A program made the translations under genes and the position numbers. A model generated the notes under the pieces. It was not told the origin of the DNA. It was given only the letters and a program-made list of their open reading frames with translations, and did no database searches. A stretch of DNA of 64,000 nucleotides from Cavia porcellus (lineage: Eukaryota > Chordata > Mammalia > Rodentia > Caviidae). The DNA is taken from assembly GCF_034190915.1 (NCBI RefSeq), contig NW_026947501.1, forward strand, positions 7,936,001-8,000,000. The letters run 5' to 3'. Below are positions 1 to 8,769 of the stretch, piece after piece; the stretch's first letter is position 1, and each line of letters begins with the position of its first letter.

Positions 1-845
1 TGCAGTGGCAATGTAGGATAGGTTTCTGAAAAACATCGCGGGGTGGTGCGCATTGTATGGGTGTGTAATATCACATTCACTAGTAGGAGTGAGAAAAACA
101 TCGTCGGGTGGTGCGCATTGTATGGGTGTGTAACATTACATTCATTAGTAGGAGTGAGAAAAACATCACGGGGTGGTGTGAATCGGAGGGACTGAAATAG
201 GATAGGCAGTGAGTGGCAATGTAGGATGGAGAAAAGCACCGCGAGGTGGTCAGCATGGGGAGGTCTGTGAACATTCAGTGGCAATGTAGGATAGGTTTCT
301 GAAAACCATCGCGGAGTGGTGTGCATTGTATGGGTGTGTAACATTACATTCACTAGTAGGAGTGAGAAAAAAACATCACGGGTTGGTGCACATTTTAAGG
401 GTGTGTAACATTAATTTCACTAGTAGGAGTGAGAAAACATCACGGGGTGGTTTCAATCGGAGGGTCTAAATTAGCATAGGCAGTGAGTGGCAATGTAGGA
501 TGGAGAAAAGCCCCGAGGGGTGCTCAGCATGGCGAGGTCAGGGAACATGCAGTGGCAATGTAGGATAGGTTTCTGAAAAACATCGCGGGTGGTGCGCATT
601 ATATGGGTGTGTAACATTACTTTCACAAGTAGGAGTGAGAAAAACATCATGGGGTGGTGTGAATCAGAGGGTCTGAATTAGGATAGGCAATGAGTGGCAA
701 TGTAGGATGGAGAAAGAACCGAGGGGTGGTCAGCATGGGGAGGTCAGTGAACATGCAGTGGCAATGTAGGATAGGTTTCTGAAAAACATCGCGGGGTGGT
801 GCGCATTGTATGGGTGTGTTACATTACATTCACTTGTAGGAGTGA
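1..845 (+). repeat. Partial older copy of the ~1.86-kb higher-order repeat
   Basis: This segment aligns with about 2,481-3,325 (offset 2,480) and with about 4,340-5,185 (a further ~1,859). Shared rare states include GTGTGTAATATCAC at 61, 2,541 and 4,400, the GGGTTGGTGCACATT form of A near 380 and 2,860, and GGAGAAAGAACCGAGG near 709 and 3,188. The match breaks near 845, where the first copy enters a GGTGGGTGATTCGG type B. The left end is cut by the window edge. Confidence 0.75.
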
Positions 846-1844
846 GAAAAACATCACGTGGTGGGTGATTCGGAAGGTCTGAATTAGGATAGACAGTGAG
901 TGGAAATGTAGGATGGAGAAAAGCACCGCGGGGTGGTCAGCATGAGGAGGTCAGGGAACATGCAGTTGCAATGTAGGATAGGTTTCTGAAAAACATCGCG
1001 GGGTGGTGCGCTTTGTATAGGTGTGTAACATTACATTCACTAGTTGGAGTCAGAAAAACCTCACGGGGTGGTGTGAATAGGAGGGTCTGAATTAGGATAG
1101 GCTGTGAGTGGCAATGTAAGATGGAGAAAAGCACCGCGGGGTGGTCAGCATGGGGAGGTCTGGTAACATTCAGTGGCAACATAGGATAGGTTTCTGAAAA
1201 ACATCGCGGAGTGGTGCGCATTTTATGGGTGTGTAACATAACATTCAATAGTAGGAGTGAGAAAAACATCACGGGGTGGGTTATTCGGAGGGTCTGAATT
1301 AGGATAGGCAGTGAGTGGCAAGGTAGGATGGAGAAAAGCACCGCGGGGTGGTCAGCATGTGGAGGTTAGGGAACATGCAGTGGCAATGTAGGATAGGTTT
1401 CTGAAAAACATCTCGGGGTGGTGCGCATTGTATGGGTGTGTAACATTACATTCACTAGTAGGAGTGAGAAAAACATCGTGGGGTGGTGCGCATTGTATGG
1501 GTGTGTAACATTACATTCACTAGCAGGAGTGAGAAAAACATCACGGTTTGGTGTGAATGGGAGGGACTGAAATAGGATAGGCAGTGAGTGGCAAGGTAGG
1601 ATGGAGAAAAGCACCGCGGGTTGGTCAGCATGGGGAGGTCAGGGAACATGCAGTGGTAATGTAGGATAGGTTTCTGAAAAACATCGCCAAGTGGTGCCAA
1701 TTGTATGGGTGTGTAGCATTACATTCACTAGTAGGAGTGAGAAAAGTATCACGGGGTGGTGTGAATAGGAGGGTCTGTATTAGGATAGGCAGTGAGTGGC
1801 AATGTAGGATGGAGAAAAGCACCGCGGGGTGGTCAGCATGGGGA

Positions 1845-3704
1845 GGTCAGGGAACATGCAGTGGCAATGTAGGATAGGTTTCTGAAAAACATCGCGGGGT
1901 GGTGTGCATTGTATGGGTGTGTAACATTACATTCACTAGTAGGAGTAAGAAAAAACATCACGGGGTGGTGTCAATCGGAGGGTCTACATTAGGATAGGCA
2001 GTGAGTGGCATTGTAGGATGGAGAAAAGCACCGCGGGGTGGTCAGCATGGCGAGGTCAGGGAACATGCAGTGGCAATGTAGAATATATTTCTGAAAAACA
2101 TCGCGGGGTGGTCTGCATTGTATGGGTGTGTAACATTACATAGACTAGTAGGAGTGAGAAAAACATCACGGGGTGGTGTGAATCGGAGGTCTGAATTAGG
2201 ATATGCAGTGAGTGGCAATGTAGGATGGAGAAAAGCACCGCGGGGTGGTCAGCATGGGGAGGTCAGGGAACATGTAGTGGAAATGTAGGATAGGTTTCTG
2301 AAAAACATCGCGGTGTGGTGCGCATTGTATGGGTGTGTAACATTACATTCACTAGTAGGAGTGAGAAAAACATCACGGGGTGGTGTGAATCGGAGGGTCT
2401 GAATTAGGATAGGCAGTGAATGGCAATGTAGGATGGAGAAAAGCACCGCGGGGTGGTCAGCATGGGGAAGTCAGGGAACATGCAGTGGCAATGTAGGATA
2501 GGTTTCTGAAAAACATCGCGGGGTGGTGCGCATTGTATGGGTGTGTAATATCACATTCACTAGTAGGAGTTAGAAAAACATCGTGGGGTGGTGCGCATTG
2601 TATGGGTGTGTAACATTACATTCACTTATAGGAGTGAGAAAAACATCACGGGGTGGTGTGAATCGGAGGGACTGAAATAGGATAGGCAGTGAGTGGCAAT
2701 GTAGGATGGAGAAAAGCACCCCGAGGTGGTCAGCATGGGTGGTCAGGGAACATTCAGTGGCAATGTAGGATAGGTTTCTGAAAAACAATGCGGGGTGGTG
2801 CGCATTGTATGGGTGTGTAACATTACATTCACTAGTAGGAGTGAGAAAAAAACATCACGGGTTGGTGCACATTGTATGGGTGTGTAACATTAAATTCACT
2901 AGTAGGAGTGAGAAAACATCACGGGGTGGTGTCAATCGGAAGGTCTAAATTAGGATAGGCAGTGAGTGGCAATGTAGGATGGAGAAAAGCCCCGAGGGTA
3001 GGTCAGCATGGCGAGGTCAGGGAACATGCAGTGGCAATGTAGGATAGGTTTCTGAAAAACATCGCGGGTGGTGCGCATTATATGGGTGTGTAACGTTACT
3101 TTCACAAGTATGAGTGAGAAAAACATCATGGGGTGGTGTGAATCAGAGGGTCTGAATTAGGATAGGCAATGAGTGGCAATGTACGATGGAGAAAGAACCG
3201 AGGGGTGGTCAGCATGGGGAGGTCAGTGAACATGCAGTGGCAATGTAGGATAGGTTTCTGAAAAACATCGCGGGGTGGTGCGCATTGTATGGGTGTGTTA
3301 CATTACATTCACTTGTAGGAGTGAGAAAAAACATCACGGCGTGGTGTCAATCAGAGGGTCTACATTAGGATAGGCAGTGAGTGGCAATGTAGGATGGAGA
3401 AAAGCAACGCTGGGTGGACAGCATGGCGAGCTCAGGGAACATGCCGTGGCAATGTAGGATAGGTTTCTGAAACACATCGCGGGGTGGTGCGTATTGTATG
3501 GGTGTGTAACATTACATACACTAGTAGGAGTGAGAAAAACATCGTGGGGTGGTTCGCATTGTATGGGTGTGTAACATTACATTCACTAGTAGGAGTGAGA
3601 AAAACATCACGGGGTGGTGTGAATCGGAGGGACTGAAATAGCATAGGCAGTGAGTGGCAATGTAGGATGGAGAAAAGCACCGCGAGGTGGTCAGCATGGG
3701 GAGG
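1845..3704 (+). repeat. Higher-order repeat ~1,860 bp, copy 1
   Basis: The order of monomer variants here is repeated in the next ~1,860 bp at an offset of 1,859-1,860. It begins with a GTAAGAAAAAACATC / TCAATCGG / CTACATT type B, then a unit with ACATAGACTAGTA in A, a GAACATGTAGTGGAAATG unit, the AATATCAC two-A unit, the GGAGAAAGAACCG unit, and a TTCGCATTG two-A unit. Boundaries are by eye and uncertain by about 60 bp. Confidence 0.8.
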
Positions 3705-4158
3705 TCAGGGAACATGCAGTGGCAATGTAGGATAGGTTTCTGAAAAACATCGCGGGGTGGTGTGCATTGTATGCGTGTGTAACATTACATTCACTAGTAG
3801 GAGTAAGAAAAAACATCACGGGGTGGTGTCAATCGGAGGGTCTACATTAGGATAGGCAGTGAGTGGCAATGTAGGATGGAGAAAAGCACCGCGGGGTGGT
3901 CAGCATGGCGAGGTCAGGGAACATGCAGTGGCAATGTAGAATATGTTTCTGAAAAACATCGCGGGGTGGTGGGCATTGTATGGGTGTGTAACATTACATA
4001 GACTAGTAAGAGTGAGAAAAACATCACGGGGTGGTGTGAATCGGAGGGTCTGAATTAGGATATGCAGTGAGTGGCAATGTAGGATGGAGAAAAGCACCGC
4101 GGGGTGGTCAGCATGGGGAGGTCAGGGAACATGTAGTGGAAATGTAGGATAGGTTTCT

Positions 4159-4221
4159 GAAAAACATCGCGGGGTGGTGCGCATTGTATGGGTGTGTAAC
4201 ATTACATTCACTAGTAGGAGT
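4159..4221 (+). repeat. Subunit A (63 bp; 65 bp when it follows another A)
   Basis: A starts GAAAAACATCGCGG, continues GGTGGTGCGCATTG, TATGGGTGTGTAAC and ATTACATTCAC, and ends CACTAGTAGGAGT. The CACTAGT carries a SpeI-type palindrome (ACTAGT), normally once per A. A contains two short internal echoes: the GTGTGT run and the ACATTACATT direct repeat. The GTGTGT run gains 2 bp in the GTGTGTGTTAC variant. A is the only subunit seen to vary in copy number within a unit. Confidence 0.92.
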
Positions 4222-4294
4222 GAGAAAAACATCACGGGGTGGTGTGAATCGGAGGGTCTGAATTAGGATAGGCAGTGAGTGGCAATGTAGGATG
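4222..4294 (+). repeat. Subunit B (73 bp)
   Basis: B starts GAGAAAAACATCACGGGG, then GGTGTGAATCGGAGGG, TCTGAATTAGGATAGG and CAGTGAGTGGCAATGTAGG. Its tail GCAGTGAGTGGCAATGTAGG resembles the C tail GCAGTGGCAATGTAGGATAGG, so B and C look like closer relatives of each other than of A. Variants include GGACTGAAATAGG, TCAATCGGAGGGTCTACATT (with an extra A in the A-run), a 1-bp shorter GGGTGATTCGG or GGGTGAATCGG form, and a GAATAGGAGGGT form. The variant types recur at regular places in the HORs. Confidence 0.9.
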
Positions 4295-4366
4295 GAGAAA
4301 AGCACCGCGGGGTGGTCAGCATGGGGAAGTCACGGAACATGCAGTGGCAATGTAGGATAGGTTTCT
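4295..4366 (+). repeat. Subunit C (72 bp)
   Basis: C starts GAGAAAAGCACCGCGGGG, then GGTCAGCATGGGGAGG, TCAGGGAACATGCAG, TGGCAATGTAGGATAGG and TTTCT. The canonical form contains CCGCGG (SacII-type palindrome) and a dense series of G-runs. Common variants are CACCGTGGGG, CAGCATGTGGAGG, CAGCATGGCGAGG, GACAGCATGG, CAGCAAGATGAGG and a GCACCACGTCGTGGTCACC form. Confidence 0.9.
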
Positions 4367-4639
4367 GAAAAACATCGCGGGGTGGTGCGCATTGTATGGG
4401 TGTGTAATATCACATTCACTAGTAGGAGTGAGAAAAACATCGTGGGGTGGTGCGCATTGTATGGGTGTGTAACATTACATTCACTAGTAGGAGTGAGAAA
4501 AACATCACGGGTTGGTGTGAATCGGAGGGACTGAAATAGGATAGGCAGTGAGTGGCAATGTAGGATGGAGAAAAGCACCCCGAGGTGGTCAGCATGGGGA
4601 GGTCAGGGAACATTCAGTGGCAATGTAGGATAGGTTTCT
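4367..4639 (+). repeat. Reference 273-bp unit (A-A-B-C)
   Basis: A (4367-4429) is followed directly by a second A (4430-4494, 65 bp, with CATCGTGGGG at its core), then B and C; the next unit begins at 4640. The second A usually carries CGTGGGG where the first carries CGCGGGG. This two-A form alternates with the 208-bp form throughout the window and is the main source of unit-length variation. Confidence 0.9.
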
Positions 4640-5564
4640 GAAAAACAATGCGGGGTGGTGCGCATTTTATGGGTGTGTAACATTACATTCACTAGTATGA
4701 GTGAGAAAAAAACATCACGGGTTGGTGCACATTGTATGGGTGTGTAACATTAAATTCACTAGTAGGAGTGAGAAAACATCACGGGGTGGTGTCAATCGGA
4801 GGGTCTAAATTAGGATAGGGAGTGAGTGGCAATGTAGGATGGAGAAAAGCCCCGAGGGGTGGTCAGCATGGCGAGGTCAGGGAACATGCAGTGGCAATGT
4901 AGGATAGGTTTCTGAAAAACATCGCGGGTGGTGCGCATTATATGGGTGTGTAACGTTACTTTCACAAGTAGGAGTGAGAAAAACATCATGGGGTGGTGTG
5001 AATCAGAGGGTCTGAATTAGGATAGGCAATGAGTGGCAATATAGGATGGAGAAAGAACCGAGGGGTGGTCAGCATGGGGAGGTCAGTGAACATGCAGTGG
5101 CAATGTAGGATAGGTTTCTGAAAAACATCGCGGGGTGGTGCGCATTGTATGGGTGTGTTACATTACATTCACTTGTAGGAGTGAGAAAAAACATCACGGG
5201 GTGGTGTCAATCAGAGGGTCTACATTAGGATAGGCAGTGAGTGGCAATGTAAGATGGAGAAAAGCACCGCGGCGTGGACAGCATGGCGAGCTCAGGGAAC
5301 ATTCCGTGGCAATGTAGGATAGGTTTCTGAAAAACATCGCGGGGTGGTGCGTATTGTATGGGTGTGTAACATTACATACACTAGTAGGAGTGAGAAAAAC
5401 ATCGTGGGGTGGTTCGCATTGTATGGGTGTGTAACATTACATTCACTAGTAGGAGTGAGAAAAACATCACGGGGTGGTGTGAATCGGAGGGACTGAAATA
5501 GCATAGGCAGTGAGTGGCAATGTAGGATCGAGAAAAGCACCGCGAGGTGGTCAGCATGGGGAGG

Positions 5565-8500
5565 TCAGGGAACATTCAGTGGCAATGTAGGATAGGTTTC
5601 TGAAAACCATCGCGGAGTGGTACTCATTGTATGGGTGTGTAACATTACATTCACTAGTAGGAGTGAGAAAAACATCACGGGGTGGGTGATTCGGAAGGTC
5701 TGAATTAGGATAGGCAGTGAGTGGAAATGTAGGATGGAAAAAAGCACCGCGGGGTGGTCAGCATGGGGAGGTCAGGGAACATGCAGTTGCAATGTAGGAT
5801 AGGTTTCTGAAAAACATCGCGTGGTGGTGCGCATTGTATGGGTGTGTAACATTAAATTCACTAGTAGGAGTGAGAAAAACAACACGGAGTCGTGTAAATC
5901 GGAGGGATTGAATTAGGATAGGCAGTGAGTGGCAATATAGGATGGAGAAAAGCACCACGTCATGGTCAGCATGGGGAGGTCAGGGAACATGCAGTGGCAA
6001 TGTAGGACAGGTTTCTGAAAAACATCGCGGGGTGGTGCGCATTGTATGGTTGTGTAACATTACATTTACTGGTAGGAGAGAGCAAAATATCACGGGGTTG
6101 TGTGAATCGGAGGGTCTGAATTAGGTTAGGCAGTGAGTGGCAATGTAGGGTGGAGAAAAGCACCGCGGGGTGGTCAGCATGGGGAGGTCAGGGAACATGC
6201 AGTGGCAATGTAGGATAGGTTTCTGAAAAACATCGCGGGGTGGTGCGCATTGTATGGGTGTGTGTTACATTACATTCACTAGTAGGAGTGAGAAAAACAT
6301 CACGGGGTGATGTGAATCGGAGGGTATGAAATAGGATAGGCAGTGAGTGTCAATGTATGATGGAAAAAAGCACCGCGGGGTGGTCAGCATGGGGAGGTCA
6401 GGGAACATGCAGTTGCAATGTAGGATAGGTTTCTGAAAAACATCGCGGGGTGGTGCACTTTGTATAGGTGTGTAACATTACATTCACTAGTTGGAGACAG
6501 AAAAACATCACGTGGTGGTGTGAATAGGAGGGTCTGAATTAGGATAGGCAGTGAGTGGCAATGTAGGGTGGAGAAAAGCACCGCGGTGTGGTCAGCATTG
6601 GGAGGTCAGGGAACATGCAGTGGCAATGTAGGATAGGTTTCTGAAAAACATCGCGGGGTGGTGTGCATTGTATGGGTGTGTAACATTACATTCACTAGTA
6701 GGAGTGAGAAAAACATCACGGGGTGGTGTGAATCGGAGGGACTGAAATAGGATAGGCAGTGAGTGGCAATGTAGGATGGAGAAAAGCACCGCGGGTGGTC
6801 AGCATGGGGAGGTCAGGGAACATGTAGTGGCAATGTAGGATAGGTCTCTGAAAAACATCGCGGGGTGGTGCGCATTTTATGGGTGTGTACCATTACATTC
6901 ACTAGTATGAGTGAGAAAAACATCACGGGGAGGTGTGAATCGGAGGTTCTGAATTAGGATAGCCAGTGAGTGGCAATGTAGGATGGAGAAAAGCACCGCG
7001 GGGTGGTCAGCATGGGGAGGTCAAGGAACATGCAGTGGCAATGTAGGATAGGTTTCTGAAAAAAATCGAGGGTTGGTATGCATTGTATGGGTGTGTTACA
7101 TTACATTCACTAGTAGGAGTGAGAAAAAACATCACGGGGTGGTGTCAATCGGATGGTCTACATTAGGATAGGCAGTCAGTGGCAATGTAGGATGGAGAAA
7201 AGCACCGCGGGGTGGATAGCATGGAGAGGTCAGGGAACATGCAGTGGCAATGTAGGATAGGTTTCTGAAAAACATCGCGGGGTGGTGCATATTGTATGGG
7301 TGTGAAACATTACATTCACTAGTAGGAGTGAGAAAAACATCGTGGGGTTGTGCGCATTGTATGGGTGTGTAACATTACATTCACTAGTAGGAGTGAGAAA
7401 AACATCACGGGGTGGTGTGAATCGGAGGGACTGAAATAGGATAGGCAGTGAGTGGCAATGTAGGATGGAGAAAAGCAGCGCGGGGTGGTCAGCATGTGGA
7501 GGTCAGGGAACATTCAGTGGCAATGTAGGATAGGTTTCTGAAAAACATCGCGGGGTGGTGCGCATTGTATGGGTGTGTAACATTACATTCACTAGTAGGA
7601 GTGAGAAAAACATCACCGGGTGGTGTGAATCGGACGGTCTGATTTAGGATAGGCAGTGAGTGGCAATGTAGGATGGAGAAAAGCACCGTGGGGTGGTCAG
7701 CATGTTGAGGTCAGGGAACATGCACTGGCAATGTAGGATAGGTTTCTGAAAAACATCACCAAGTGGTGCCCCTTGTATGGGTGTGTAACATTACATTCAC
7801 TAGTAGGAGTGAGAAAAACATCACGGGGTGGTGTGAATCGGAGGGTCTGAATTAGGATAGGCAGTGAGTGGCAATGTAGGATGGAGAAAAGCACCGTGGG
7901 GTGGTCAGCATGTGGAGGTCAGGGAACATGCAGTGGCAATATAGGATAGGTTTCTGAAAAACATCGCGGGGTGGTGCGCATGGTATGGGTGTGTAACATT
8001 ACAATCACTAGTAGGAGTGAGAAAAACATCGTGGGGTGGTGCGCATTGTATGGGTTTGTAACATTACATTCACTAATAGGAGTGAGAAAAACATCACGGG
8101 GTGGTGTGAATCGGAGGGACTGAAATAGGATATGCAGTGAGTGGCAATGTAGGGTGGAGAAAAGCACCGCGGTGTGGTCAGCATGGGTAGATCAGGGTAC
8201 ATGCAGTGGCTATGTAGGATAGGTTTCTGAAAAACATCGCGGGGTGTTTCGCATTGTATGGGTGTGTAACATTGTATTCACCAGTAGGAGTGAGAAAAAC
8301 ATCACTTGTTGGTGCGCATTGTATGGGTGTGTAACATTAAATTCACTAGTAGGAGTGAGAAAAACATCACGGGGTGGTGTGAATCGGAGGGTCTGAATTA
8401 GGTTAGGCAGTGATTGGCCATGTAGGGTGGAGAAAAGCACCGCGGTGTGGTCAGCATGGGGAGGTCAGGGAACATGCAGTGGCAATGTAGGATAGGTTTC

Positions 8501-8769
8501 TGAAAAACATCGCGGGGTGGTGCGCATTGTATGGTTGTGTAACATTACATTCACTAGTAGGAGTGAGAAAACATCACGGGGTGGTGTGAATCGGAGGGTC
8601 TGAATTAGGTTAGGCAGTGAGTGGCAATGTAGGGTGGAGAAAAGCACCGCGGTGTGGTCAGCATGGGTAGATCAGGGTACATGCAGTGGCTATGTAGGAT
8701 AGGTTTCCGAAAAGCATCGCGGGGTGGTGTGCATTGTATGGGTGTGTAACATTACATTCACTAGTTGGA
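5565..8769 (+). repeat. Mostly simple monomeric stretch without a clear long HOR
   Basis: From about 5,760 to 6,790 the units are successive A-B-C copies at roughly 208-bp spacing, one of them 2 bp longer through GTGTGTGTTAC near 6,258. From about 7,200 to 8,700 two-A units return, with C variants CAGCATGTGGAGG and GGGTGGAGAAAAGCACCGCGGT. I did not find a second copy of this whole stretch in the window; individual units resemble those in 9-13 kb and 58-59 kb. No non-satellite sequence is present. Confidence 0.7.

Larger units (their letters stand above)
4159..4366 (+). repeat. Reference 208-bp monomer (A-B-C)
   Basis: This copy is a clear example of the basic unit: A 4159-4221, B 4222-4294, C 4295-4366. 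A and B match my by-eye consensus and C differs at about two bases. The following unit starts at 4367 with the same A-rich run. Runs of such units at exact 208-bp spacing recur elsewhere, for example from about 34.8 to 35.4 kb. The three subunits align at their 5' ends (A-rich run plus GGGGTGGT core), which implies that the 208-bp unit arose from an ancestral ~65-73 bp repeat. That origin is inference. Confidence 0.93.
3705..5564 (+). repeat. Higher-order repeat ~1,860 bp, copy 2
   Basis: This is the tandem partner of the preceding block. Rare states are shared in the same order, for example ACATAGACTAGTA near 2,128 and 3,987 and GGTGGTTCGCATTG near 3,549 and 5,409. Small differences show that the copies have diverged since duplication: GGGCATTG near 3,970 replaces CTGCATTG, and a CG-type change occurs near 5,530. 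To the right (5,565 on) the sequence resembles the stretch after ~845 (GGGTGATTCGGAAGG form of B). Confidence 0.8.

Noticed and set aside
3550..3567. CENP-B box-like match in the GGTTCGCATTGTATGGG form of A (also near 5,410 and 13,063)
   Set aside because: Against the essential NTTCGNNNNANNCGGGN pattern it matches 7 of 9 fixed positions (G for A, T for C). It occurs in only a few A copies, and the common A has TGCG in place of TTCG.
4240..4330. tRNA-like internal promoter (A-box or B-box resemblance in GTGTGAATCGG and GGTCAGCATGGGG)
   Set aside because: The resemblance is weak, the order and spacing do not fit a tRNA or SINE, there is no cloverleaf and no poly(A) or poly(T) end. I saw no basis for an RNA gene.
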